A stretch of 64,000 nucleotides of DNA. Origin: Acidovorax sp. sic0104 (GTDB taxonomy: Bacteria; Pseudomonadota; Gammaproteobacteria; Burkholderiales; Burkholderiaceae_C). Where the stretch lies: assembly GCF_019219095.1 (NCBI RefSeq), contig NZ_JAHUWH010000009.1, positions 62,001 to 126,000 on the forward strand. The letters run 5' to 3'. Shown here piece after piece: positions 19,402-27,265 of this stretch (positions within the stretch are counted from its first letter, which is position 1; each line of letters opens with the position of its first letter). A program made the translations under genes and the position numbers. Below the pieces are notes generated by a model. That model was not told the origin of the DNA. It worked only from the letters and a program-made list of their open reading frames with translations, and made no database searches.

Positions 19402-20817
19402 TCAGGGCCGTGTGCGGTCGTACACCCGGCTGACCAGGGGCGCCGGCACGTAGTCGGGCAAAAACGCGCAGCCCTTGCCGAAGGCAGCTTCGTTGGCAGG
19501 GCACTGCTGGGCGATGCTCTCGGGCGTGGGTTTGACGCCTTCATCCGCCCAGCGCAGCAGCGCGGTCAACAGCGTGGGGTAGGTCGGGTCGCTCAGGTAG
19601 CTGTGGGTGTTGTGGCGCGTGAAGGTCTGCACCAGCCGCGCGCCGCTGCCGCCCTGCTCCATCGTGGCCTTGAACTGCGCGTCCAGCTCGACGAACGCCG
19701 TGGGGTCGTCCACGCCTTTCACCGTCAGCACCGGCACGGGGATGCGGCCCGTGGGGTCGGTATCCTCGGCAAAGCGCGCCACGGCCTGGGGGTCGGCCTT
19801 GTAGCGCTGCACACCGGCGTTGAGCGCGGCGTCGTCCGGCGAGCCCTTGTAGACCACGCCCATGTTGCCGAACGGGCTGGCGCCGCCGGTGCGGTGCTGC
19901 ACGACGTCGCGGAAGTGGAACGTGGCCCAGTTCATGTGGCCCTGGATGGAGCTGGCCGGGATGCGCAGCACATCCACCAGGGTTTGAACCTTGCGCTGCT
20001 GCTCGGGCGTGCGTTCGGCCGCCGGCTTGTTCAGCGCCAGGCATTCGTTCAGCCGGGCCTGCAGGTCGCCCTGCGCCATCGCCACGTCCCGCGGCAGGCC
20101 GATGTTGAGCGGGTAGGCTGCCTCGGTGGGGCGCGGGTGGTTGTTGCACAGGTACTGGTAGACCACGCGCAGGTCGGTGCGAAAGTCGTATGACCGCGTG
20201 CCGCCCGCCAGCACGCCGCTGGTCAGCAGCACCGCGTCGTAGGGACGCTGGCCGTCTGCAGTGCGCTGGAACATCTCCGCGCCTTTCGCTGCCACGCTGG
20301 CGCCCCACGACTGGCCGTGCAGGACGGTTCGCTGCGGCTTGGCCACGTGCTTCACGAAGATCTGGCGCAGTCGCTCGGTGTCCTCCGCCGCGGCCCGCAC
20401 CTCCACCCCGCCCTGGCGGAAAGTGCTACCCGCCCAGGCATAGCCCGCGCGAACCATGATGGACCAGCGCTCCAGGTCCTCCACCGCCCGTTCGGGCTTG
20501 GGCGCGCCCAGGGCCGGGCCGCCGTGTGCATGCAGCACCAGGCGCTGGTTCCATGCGGTGGGCATGGCGATCAGGTAGTAAGCCCCGGCCGAGTCCTGAC
20601 CCGCAAGGCACCTGGCGATCGCGCTCAGCTCTTTGGGACAGGCCGCCGCCGTGGGCGCGACCTCCTGGGTGGCCAGGGCCGGCACCGATTGCGATGCCGG
20701 CGTTGCACGGGGCTGCACCGGGGCGCAGGCGGCCGCCAGGCCGGCCAGTGCCACCAGCGTGAGGCGTACCGGCAGGGCCGTGCGGGTGATGAGGGCTGGG
20801 GGCTGCAGTGAAGTCAT
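19402..20817 (-). CDS. Secreted alpha/beta-hydrolase lipoprotein
   Basis: A 471-residue predicted lipoprotein. The start at 20817 (GGAG upstream) gives a signal sequence ending in LAGLAAAC, with lipobox Cys31. The body is an alpha/beta hydrolase with LHAHGGPALG (oxyanion region), nucleophile motif HGQSWGA, an acid near VKGVDDPTAFVEL and a late His in RHNTHSYLS. The substrate is unknown; the size and lid-like insertion recall secreted peptidase or esterase subfamilies. It is divergent from a LysR gene 153 bp away whose operator-like sequence lies between them. Confidence 0.8.
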   Translation of the reverse strand: MTSLQPPALITRTALPVRLTLVALAGLAAACAPVQPRATPASQSVPALATQEVAPTAAACPKELSAIARCLAGQDSAGAYYLIAMPTAWNQRLVLHAHGGPALGAPKPERAVEDLERWSIMVRAGYAWAGSTFRQGGVEVRAAAEDTERLRQIFVKHVAKPQRTVLHGQSWGASVAAKGAEMFQRTADGQRPYDAVLLTSGVLAGGTRSYDFRTDLRVVYQYLCNNHPRPTEAAYPLNIGLPRDVAMAQGDLQARLNECLALNKPAAERTPEQQRKVQTLVDVLRIPASSIQGHMNWATFHFRDVVQHRTGGASPFGNMGVVYKGSPDDAALNAGVQRYKADPQAVARFAEDTDPTGRIPVPVLTVKGVDDPTAFVELDAQFKATMEQGGSGARLVQTFTRHNTHSYLSDPTYPTLLTALLRWADEGVKPTPESIAQQCPANEAAFGKGCAFLPDYVPAPLVSRVYDRTRP

Positions 20818-20921
20818 GCGGTATGTCTCCGTTGGAATGGTTGTATGAGTCGGCAAGTCGCTCGCTGCGCATCGTAGGAACGCCATCTCCATACGTCAAA
20901 TATGCAGATTCTCACCATGCC

Positions 20922-20936
20922 ATACGATCGGCGTAT
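20922..20936. promoter_or_regulatory. LysR-type operator ATAC-N7-GTAT
   Basis: ATAC-GATCGGC-GTAT inside a longer CATACG..CGTATG palindrome, 35 bp before the LysR start and about 100 bp before the divergent hydrolase. ATAC-N7-GTAT is the classic site of the BenM/CatM group of LysR proteins. A weaker partner, ATAC-N7-ATGC, lies at 20891-20905, as expected of an activation site. Confidence 0.7.
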
Positions 20937-20970
20937 GAACCGTACCGCCATCCGCCTCCCGCATTGACAC

Positions 20971-21921
20971 ATGGACATCCGCCAACTGCGCTATTTCCTG
21001 GCCGTGGCCGAGACCGGCCACATGACCCGCGCGGCCGAGCTGTTGGGCATGGCGCAGCCGCCGCTGAGCCAGCAGATCAAGGCGCTCGAAGGCACGGTGG
21101 GTTTGCCTCTGTTCAAGCGCCATGCGAAGGGCGTCACGCTGACCGAAGCGGGCCGCGCGCTGCAGGCCGACGCCACGCGCCTGGTGCACGACTTCGATGC
21201 GCTGCACAGCCGCATGCAGCTCTTGGCCGAGGGCAAGACAGGACGCCTGTCCATCGCCTTCACCAGCTCGGCTGCTGCGCACGAGTTCACGCCCTTCGCA
21301 CTGCGCGAATGCCGCGCACGGCATCCCGATCTGGTGCTGGAGATCGGCGAGAACAACGCCGCCGAAATCACCGAGGCGGTGGCCGACGGCCGCCTGCACT
21401 GCGGCCTGCTGCGCGTGCCCGTGGCCCGGCCCGCAGGCGTTGCCTTCGACACGCTGCAGCACGAGCCCGCCATGGTGGCCCTGCCCACTGATCATCCGCT
21501 CGCCCTGCGCCAGCGGCGCTCAAGGCCGCTGCCCGTGCGCGTCGCCGACCTGCACGGCGAGCCGATGATCCTGGTGCGCCGACCTGGTGCGCCGGGCCTG
21601 TACGCCAACCTGCTCGCGCTGTGCGCGGAACACGGCGTGCAACCCCGCGTGGTGGCCGAGGTGGAACGCATGCTAACCAACCTGAACCTGGTGGCCGCAG
21701 GCACGGGCATTTCGGTCGTGCCGTCGTCGATGCTCGGCGTGCACCGCCACGCGATCGCGTACCGGCCGCTGGTGGACCACGGCCGGCTCGAAGTGCCGCT
21801 GACGCTGGTCTACCGCAGCGACGACAACGTGGGGCCCACGGCGACCTTCACCGCGCTGCTCAAGACACTGGCGGGTGCACTGCCGGCGGCAGCGCCACGC
21901 CGGACAACGCCGCGCGGGTAA
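20971..21921 (+). CDS. LysR family transcriptional regulator (BenM/CatM-like)
   Basis: A 316-residue LysR protein. N-terminal winged helix: MDIRQLRYFLAVAETGHMTRAAELLGMAQPPLSQQI-type text at residues 1-36. The effector domain carries LSIAFTSSAAAHEFTP near 92 and the conserved LVAAGTGISVVPSSM near 240. Sequence style is that of regulators for aromatic-acid or hydrolase genes. It is divergent from the lipoprotein hydrolase gene with a matching ATAC-N7-GTAT site between, and upstream of another secreted hydrolase on its own strand; either may be its target. Confidence 0.93.
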   Translation: MDIRQLRYFLAVAETGHMTRAAELLGMAQPPLSQQIKALEGTVGLPLFKRHAKGVTLTEAGRALQADATRLVHDFDALHSRMQLLAEGKTGRLSIAFTSSAAAHEFTPFALRECRARHPDLVLEIGENNAAEITEAVADGRLHCGLLRVPVARPAGVAFDTLQHEPAMVALPTDHPLALRQRRSRPLPVRVADLHGEPMILVRRPGAPGLYANLLALCAEHGVQPRVVAEVERMLTNLNLVAAGTGISVVPSSMLGVHRHAIAYRPLVDHGRLEVPLTLVYRSDDNVGPTATFTALLKTLAGALPAAAPRRTTPRG

Positions 21922-21997
21922 TCCCGACAGCGCCGATAGTGCCGCGGCGCACAGTGCCGTTGCTATAGTCGTTCGATCATTCGACAGGAGGACGATG

Positions 21998-23305
21998 ATG
22001 GCAGGACAGGGCTGGCGGCTGAGGGCCGTGATGGTCGCTACTGCAGCCTTATGGGCTGCCGCGGCCGCGGTGCACGCAGAACCCACGGCGTGGCCGGACT
22101 ACATGCCGCGCCTGTCCGCTGGCGTGTCGGAAAGTCCCATCGACGCCGCACTGCCGGCCGATGTGGCGGTGGTCGCGCCCGACAGCACCGTGCCGCCCGG
22201 CATCGCACGCTGGAGCGGCCTGTGGCAGGGCTGGGCCTGTGTCGCCCAGGTGTGCGATGTGAAGCTGGCCGTCGAGAAACTGTCACCCACCGGCGCCACC
22301 CTGGTCTACGCAGCGGCCAGCAGCGGGCAACCGGCCTTCACCGAACGCACGGACGCCCGCTTTGTCGACGGGGAGCTCGTCGCGCAGCTCAAGACCGGCA
22401 CGAAGCTGGTGCTGCGCCTGCGGGCCGACGGCGACATGGACATGTCGCTGTGGCGCCCGAATGCGCAGCTGCTGTCGGCGGGCGTGCTGACGCAAAAAGC
22501 GCAGGCCCGGCCCTACCGCCGCAGCACCGAGCGCGTGCCCACGCCCTGGACGGAGAACGGCCAGGCCCAGACGCTGGAGATGGTGGTGTACCGCCCGGTG
22601 GCAACGCCCGGACCCTGGCCCACGCTGGTCTTCAACCACGGCTCCACCGGCGAGGGCAACCAGCCCGCGTGGTTCAAGTTCACCTCGGCGAGCCCCGAGG
22701 TCGGCCGCTACTTTGCCGAGCGCGGCTGGCAGGTGGTGTTTCCGCAGCGTCGCGGGCGCGGCCAGTCCGACGGGCTGTACGACGAGGGTTTCGAAGCCGA
22801 CCGCTCGCGCTATGCGTGCCGGCCCGAGCGGTCCCTGCCCGGCGTGGACCGTGCCATCGCGGACCTCGACGCCACCATGGCCTACCTGCGCCAGCGGCCG
22901 GATGTCGACACCACCCGCCTGCTCATCGGCGGCGTGTCGCGCGGCGGCATCCTGTCGGTGGCGTATGCGGGCAGCCAGCCGCAGATGTTCGCGGGCGTGA
23001 TCAACTTCGTGGGCGGCTGGGTGGGAGACCTGTGCCCTGCGGCAGACCAGATCAACCCGGTGGCCTTTCGCCGGGGCGCGGCCTTTCGCAAGCCGACGCT
23101 GTGGCTCTATGGGGACAAGGACCCGTACTACTCGCTGCAACACAGCCGGCAGAATTTTGCGGCGTTCGAGGCGGCCGGCGGACAGGGCCAGTTCATCGCA
23201 CTGCCCGCGCCCGCGGGCGGCAACGGGCACTTCATCCACACCGAAAGGCCCCTGTGGGAGGGTGCGGTCACGGACTATCTGCAACGGGTCGTCCCGCCGC
23301 GCTGA
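21998..23305 (+). CDS. Exported alpha/beta-hydrolase (dienelactone-hydrolase/prolyl-oligopeptidase-like)
   Basis: A 435-residue protein with signal peptide (LRAVMVATAALWAAAAAVHAEP). The first 170 residues are a beta-rich accessory domain with a disulphide-like pair (WACVAQVCD). The catalytic domain has NHGSTGEG (oxyanion), GGVSRGG (nucleophile Ser), YGDKDPYY (acid) and GGNGHFIH (His). AGGAGG precedes two tandem ATGs; the second (21998) has better spacing. TATAGT at about 21965 may be a -10 element. It is 76 bp after the LysR gene on the same strand. Confidence 0.82.
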   Translation: MAGQGWRLRAVMVATAALWAAAAAVHAEPTAWPDYMPRLSAGVSESPIDAALPADVAVVAPDSTVPPGIARWSGLWQGWACVAQVCDVKLAVEKLSPTGATLVYAAASSGQPAFTERTDARFVDGELVAQLKTGTKLVLRLRADGDMDMSLWRPNAQLLSAGVLTQKAQARPYRRSTERVPTPWTENGQAQTLEMVVYRPVATPGPWPTLVFNHGSTGEGNQPAWFKFTSASPEVGRYFAERGWQVVFPQRRGRGQSDGLYDEGFEADRSRYACRPERSLPGVDRAIADLDATMAYLRQRPDVDTTRLLIGGVSRGGILSVAYAGSQPQMFAGVINFVGGWVGDLCPAADQINPVAFRRGAAFRKPTLWLYGDKDPYYSLQHSRQNFAAFEAAGGQGQFIALPAPAGGNGHFIHTERPLWEGAVTDYLQRVVPPR

Positions 23306-23348
23306 GCATGTGTCAGTGGGCCGATGGGACGGTAGGCCGGCCACAAAA

Positions 23349-23385
23349 AAAGGCCGCCGCGCCCCCTCGGAGCGCGGCGGCCTTT
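23349..23385 (-). terminator. Hairpin terminator, convergent genes
   Basis: Perfect 14-bp arms AAAGGCCGCCGCGC / GCGCGGCGGCCTTT with a 9-base loop. On the minus strand the stem continues into a run of T, so it terminates the gamma-glutamyltransferase gene (stop 23400); it can also serve the plus-strand hydrolase. Confidence 0.88.
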
Positions 23386-23399
23386 CGCACATCAACCGA

Positions 23400-25277
23400 T
23401 CAGTTGTTGCCCTGCGCCGTGCCCTCGCGCCGTGGGTCTGCACCACCGGCAAAAGTGCCCGCGCCCGGGTTGCGCGCGAACAGGCCGGGGGTGCCGCTGG
23501 CGCGCACGCCGTTGTAGACCGCGCCGTGCAGGCCGCTCGTGAAGGTGTCGGTCTGCGCCACGGTGTGGCCGCGGGCCTTCAGGCCGTCGCGGATGGCCAC
23601 CGTGTCGATGACCGAGCCCTTTTCGATGGACGTGGTGGCGTTGGTCTGCGCGCCGAAGTTGGGCAGGTTGATCGCCTGTTGCACGTTCAATCCCCAGTCC
23701 GTCATGCCCAGGATGGCCTTGGCGGTGTACTGGATGATGGCGCTGCCGCCGGGCGAGCCGATGGCGCCTTCCAGGTCGCCCGTGGTGGCGTTGAAGACGA
23801 TGGTGGGCGCCATGGAGCTGCGGGGGCGCTTGCCGGGCTGCACGCTGTTGGCGATGGGGTTGCCTGCGGCGTCGGTGGCGGTGAACGAGAAGTCGGTGAG
23901 CTGGTTGTTGAGCAGGAATCCCCGCACCATCTGCAGGCTGCCGAAGCCGTTCTCGATGGTGGTCGTCATGGACACCGCGTTGCCCGCGTTGTCGATGATG
24001 GACAGGTGGGTGGTGGATGGCAAGGCGGCCGAGTTGTCGAGGCCCTTCGCGCCGCTCACGCCAGGGGGCGTGCCTGCGGTGGGCGTGCCGATGCTCTTGG
24101 TCAGGCTGATGAGCTTGGCGCGCTCCTTGAGGTAGTCGGCGTTGACGAGGCCGGCCTGCGGCACGTTGACGAAGTCAGGGTCGGCCACGTACACCGCGCG
24201 GTCCGCGTACGCCAGGCGGTAGGCCTCGGACACCAGGTGCACCGAATCCAGCGTGTTGGGCTTCATGGCCGCCAGGTCGAAGCCTTGCAGCAGGCCCAGC
24301 GTCTGCAGCACGGCGATGCCGCCCGAGCTCGGCGCGGGCATGCCGCAGACGCGGTACTGGGTGCGGTACACGCCGCAGACGGGCTCGCGCACCTTGTGGG
24401 TGTAGCTGTTCAGGTCGTCCAGCGAGAGCTTGCCGGGGTTGGTGGGGTGGCCCGCGACCTTGGCCACGATGTCCTTGGCAATGTCGCCTTTGTAGAACGC
24501 ATCGGCACCGCCGGCGGCAATGGCGCGCAGCGTGGCCGCCAGCTCGGGGTTCTTGAGCAGCGTGCCGGCCGCCTTGGCCGTGCCGTCGGTGTTGAGGAAG
24601 TAGCTGGCGCCGGGCTCGCCCTGCGACTTGATGCGCGCGGCCGACCCGGCGATGGACACGCTCATGCGCGGCGATATGGCAAAGCCGTTCTCGCTGAGGG
24701 CGATGGCCGGCTCGAACAGGTCCTTCCAGGGCAGCTTGCCGTGCACCTTGTGCGCGGCTTCGAGCATGCGCAGCACGCCGGGCGTTCCCACCGACAGGCC
24801 GCCGTCCACCGCTGCCAGGAAGGCCAGGGGCTTGCCGTCAGCGCCGATGAACAGGTTGGGCGTGGCGTTCTTGGGCGCGGTCTCGCGGCCGTCATAGGCC
24901 AGGAGCTTGTTGGCGCCCTTGTCGAAATGCAGCATGAACGCGCCGCCGCCGATGCCCGAGGACTGCGGCTCCACCAGGTTCAGCACCATCTGCACCGCGA
25001 TCGCCGCGTCCAGGGCCGTACCGCCCTTGGCCAGGATGTCCACACCGGCCTTGGTAGCCAGCGGGTTGGCCGTGGACACCATGTCCTTGTTGGCATAGCT
25101 GATGGTCTTGGGCGTGTAGCCCGAAGGCGGCTCGGGAGGCACGTACTGCTCGACGGGCTCGGGCGTGGCCACCGGAATTGCTGGGCCGTCGCTGCCGCCA
25201 CACGCCGCCAGCACGGCCAGCGCGGCAAGGCTCAGTGCCCAGAGGGTGGGTTTGCGTGGAAAGTCTGAAGCCGTCAT
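23400..25277 (-). CDS. ggt: Gamma-glutamyltransferase, lipoprotein form
   Basis: A 625-residue proenzyme that cleaves gamma-glutamyl bonds of glutathione and related peptides. The start at 25277 follows AAGGA. The signal sequence ends LAVLAAC (lipobox Cys26), so the enzyme is likely membrane-anchored in the envelope rather than freely periplasmic. Family blocks: GGTALDAAIAVQMVLNLVEPQSSGIGGGAF, PKNATPNLF, MPAPSSGGIA, the self-cleavage site with nucleophile Thr in PSTTHLSIID, TTTIENGFGS and GSPGGSAIIQ. The gene is divergent from an AsnC/Lrp regulator, which fits amino-acid-responsive control. Confidence 0.95.
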   Translation of the reverse strand: MTASDFPRKPTLWALSLAALAVLAACGGSDGPAIPVATPEPVEQYVPPEPPSGYTPKTISYANKDMVSTANPLATKAGVDILAKGGTALDAAIAVQMVLNLVEPQSSGIGGGAFMLHFDKGANKLLAYDGRETAPKNATPNLFIGADGKPLAFLAAVDGGLSVGTPGVLRMLEAAHKVHGKLPWKDLFEPAIALSENGFAISPRMSVSIAGSAARIKSQGEPGASYFLNTDGTAKAAGTLLKNPELAATLRAIAAGGADAFYKGDIAKDIVAKVAGHPTNPGKLSLDDLNSYTHKVREPVCGVYRTQYRVCGMPAPSSGGIAVLQTLGLLQGFDLAAMKPNTLDSVHLVSEAYRLAYADRAVYVADPDFVNVPQAGLVNADYLKERAKLISLTKSIGTPTAGTPPGVSGAKGLDNSAALPSTTHLSIIDNAGNAVSMTTTIENGFGSLQMVRGFLLNNQLTDFSFTATDAAGNPIANSVQPGKRPRSSMAPTIVFNATTGDLEGAIGSPGGSAIIQYTAKAILGMTDWGLNVQQAINLPNFGAQTNATTSIEKGSVIDTVAIRDGLKARGHTVAQTDTFTSGLHGAVYNGVRASGTPGLFARNPGAGTFAGGADPRREGTAQGNN

Positions 25278-25436
25278 GGATGAAGTCCTTGGGATGAGGG
25301 AAGACGAAACGGGCCCGCCGCACCGAGGCGCGGGGCGCTGCGGACCAGCACCCCGCACCACGATGTGAACAGCCCGGCAAAGCACGAAAGAACGAGCGCA
25401 GGTTCCGTGCCAGGAACGCCCGTCCAGTATGTGACG

Positions 25437-25455
25437 AATTGATGAAAATCATTTT
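25437..25455. promoter_or_regulatory. Fur-box-like AT-rich sequence between ggt and asnC
   Basis: AATTGATGAAAATCATTTT-like sequence. By eye its reverse complement matches the 19-bp Fur consensus at about 12 positions. It could equally be an Lrp/AsnC site or an AT-rich promoter. A short GTTCC-N6-GGAAC repeat lies nearby at 25402-25417. Confidence 0.3.
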
Positions 25456-25508
25456 GCTTTTATTCCCGCCTCAGCGCCAAATAGGAGAAACGATTTTTCT
25501 TATTCGCC

Positions 25509-25982
25509 GTGAAACAGAATCTGGATTCCATCGACCGCCAATTGCTGGCCCTGCTGCAGCACGACGCGGAGACGCCGCTGGCCGAACTTGCCGATGCGGT
25601 GAACCTGTCCAACACGCCCTGCTGGCGGCGCATTCAGTGGCTGCGCGAGAAGGGCTACATCACCCGGCACGTCGCGCTGGTGGACCCTCGCAAGGTCAAT
25701 GTGGGCGTTACCGTGTTCGTGGCCATCAAGACCAACCAGCACCACCAGCACTGGTTCGAGACGCTGCGCGACGTGGTGATGGGCATCCCGGAGATCGTGG
25801 AGTTCTACCGCATGAGTGGCGACGTGGACTACCTGCTGCGCGTGGTGGTGCCCGACATCCGCGCGTACGACGCGGTGTACAAGCGGCTGACCCGCGCCGT
25901 GGCGCTGTCGGACGTGAGCTCCAGCTTCGCGATGGAGGAGATCAAGTTCACCACCGCGCTGCCGCTGGACTATGCCCAATGA
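25509..25982 (+). CDS. Lrp/AsnC family regulator
   Basis: A 157-residue regulator: HTH at residues 8-60 (LDSIDRQLLALLQHDAETPLAEL, NTPCWRRIQWLREKGYI) and an AsnC/RAM ligand domain (VTVFVAIKTNQH, MSGDVDYLLRVVVPDIRAYD). The start is a GTG at 25509; the only strong ribosome-like AGGAG lies about 20 bp upstream, so the start is slightly uncertain. It is divergent from ggt over 231 bp and is the obvious candidate regulator of that gene. Confidence 0.92.
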   Translation: MKQNLDSIDRQLLALLQHDAETPLAELADAVNLSNTPCWRRIQWLREKGYITRHVALVDPRKVNVGVTVFVAIKTNQHHQHWFETLRDVVMGIPEIVEFYRMSGDVDYLLRVVVPDIRAYDAVYKRLTRAVALSDVSSSFAMEEIKFTTALPLDYAQ

Positions 25983-26067
25983 ACCGGGGCCCGTGGCGCG
26001 CCACAATCCATTTCCGCTGTTCGTGCACCCTGCACATTTCCTTGGATTCCATCACGCACTGGATTTT

Positions 26068-26087
26068 ATTAACTAAATAGTGAACTA
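26068..26087. promoter_or_regulatory. TetR operator site 1
   Basis: ATTAACTAAATAGTGAACTA, matching 15 of 20 bases of site 2 at 27210-27229. It contains the perfect palindrome AATAGT-GA-ACTATT (26076-26089). It follows a plausible TTGGAT-N17-TTTATT promoter (26042-26070), so binding would block transcription of the TetR gene. Confidence 0.65.
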
Positions 26088-26094
26088 TTCAGGC

Positions 26095-26745
26095 ATGACC
26101 AAAGACACCGAAACCCCCGCCAAGGAACGCCAGCGCGATGCCGACCGTTCGCAGGGCGTGATCTTCAGCGCCGCGCGCGACGAGTTTGCCGAGCACGGGC
26201 TGGGCGGCGCGCGCATGGACCGCATCGCCGAGCGGGCGGGCCTGAACAAGCGGCTCATCTACTACTACTTCGAGGACAAGGAGAAGCTCTTCCAGGCGGT
26301 GCTGGAGCAGGCCTACCTGCACATCCGCGCCGAGGAGCAAAAGCTCAACCTGCTGGAGCTTGCGCCTGCCACAGCCGTGCGGCGGCTGGTGGAATTCACC
26401 TGGAACTACTACCTGGAGAACCCCCAGTTCCTCACCCTGCTCAACAGCGCCAACCTGCACAAGGCGCGCCACCTGCAGGAGTCCCAGCGCGCGCGCGAGA
26501 TGAACTCGCCCCTGATCGCCACGCTGGGCGAGGTGCTCGAGCGCGGCCGGCGCGAGGGCAGCTTTCGCGGCGGGGTGGACCCGCTGCAGCTGTACGTGTC
26601 CATCGCCGGGCTGTCGTACTTCTACCTGTCCAACAACCACACGCTGTCGGCCATCTTCGGGCGGGATCTCATGGCACCCAAGGCGTGCAATGAGAGGCTA
26701 TCGCACATGTGCGATGTGATCCTGGGGTATGTGCTGCGGGCGTGA
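26095..26745 (+). CDS. TetR family regulator of the adjacent sugar-acid gene group
   Basis: A 216-residue TetR protein: HTH at about residues 20-65 (GVIFSAARDEFAEHGLGGARMDRIAERAGLNKRLIYYYFEDKEKLFQAVL) and a C-terminal TetR_C-like domain (FTWNYYLENPQFLTLLNSANL). The ATG at 26095 is chosen; a GTG at 26080 lies inside the operator. No strong Shine-Dalgarno is seen. Its promoter and that of the Bug receptor at 27266 share a site, so it probably represses itself and the downstream catabolic genes. Confidence 0.92.
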   Translation: MTKDTETPAKERQRDADRSQGVIFSAARDEFAEHGLGGARMDRIAERAGLNKRLIYYYFEDKEKLFQAVLEQAYLHIRAEEQKLNLLELAPATAVRRLVEFTWNYYLENPQFLTLLNSANLHKARHLQESQRAREMNSPLIATLGEVLERGRREGSFRGGVDPLQLYVSIAGLSYFYLSNNHTLSAIFGRDLMAPKACNERLSHMCDVILGYVLRA

Positions 26746-26806
26746 GACTCAGGAAAGCTGCCGGTAGCGTCCGCTGCGGGCTCGGCGCAGCCCTGCGCCC
26801 CTTGCG

Positions 26807-26899
26807 GAAGAGAGGTTGGGGAGAAGGGGGCGAATCCAGCGCCGCGCCCAGTTCGCCCCCTCTCCCCGGCCCTCTCCCGCAATGGGAGAGGGAGTGGGG
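26807..26899. repeat. Family B repeats, copies 3-4
   Basis: A GGTTGGGGAGAAGGGGGCGAA unit in one orientation and a CCCCCTCTCCCCGGCC..GGGAGAGGGAGTGGGG unit in the other, within the 520-bp gene-free stretch 26746-27265. Confidence 0.65.
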
Positions 26900-26992
26900 C
26901 CAGAGCTTCGCGTGCTGAGGCCGCAGGCCACGCAGATTTCCGCGAGAGGTCAACAACACGCATCGAAGGCTAGGCCCGCCGCCGCACTGCGC

Positions 26993-27090
26993 CATCCCTC
27001 TCCGCTCGCGGGAGAGGGGATGGGCGAGGGGGAGCTCGGCGCACAGCCTTGGTCCAACCCTCTTCTCCCACGCATTCGCCCAGAGAGGGA
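26993..27090. repeat. Family B repeats, copies 5-6
   Basis: CATCCCTCTCCGCTCGCGGG followed by AGAGGGGATGGGCGAGGGGG, then CCCTCTTCTCCCACGC..CCCAGAGAGGGAA. With copies 3-4 they make a mosaic of hairpins between the TetR gene and its presumed target. The rest of the gap holds only promoter-like sequence at its right end. Confidence 0.6.
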
Positions 27091-27173
27091 ACGCAATCAA
27101 CGCGCAACTGCTGGCCCTCAACGCGCCGCCCCAAAACCCGGGTAAACCCCTAATTTCTGTCGGCCGAACCGCG

Positions 27174-27229
27174 TTGACGCGCACAGCCGGTTCCTGAAAA
27201 ATACCCTCTATTCACCAATCAGTGAATTA
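27174..27229 (+). promoter_or_regulatory. Promoter region and TetR operator site 2
   Basis: A TTGACG hexamer at 27174-27179 is a good -35; an A-rich stretch about 17 bp on is a weak -10. The operator ATTCACCAATCAGTGAATTA follows at 27210-27229 with perfect ATTCAC/GTGAAT arms and a 6-bp spacer. It matches the site before the TetR gene. Confidence 0.6.
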
Positions 27230-27265
27230 AAGAGCAAGTCCAAGCCTGCCAACGGAGACAAATCC

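Noticed and set aside
23109-25268. 719-residue open frame on the plus strand
   Set aside because: It runs antisense to ggt, is rich in Gly/His/Arg/Val repeats typical of reversed GC-rich codons, and has no family features.
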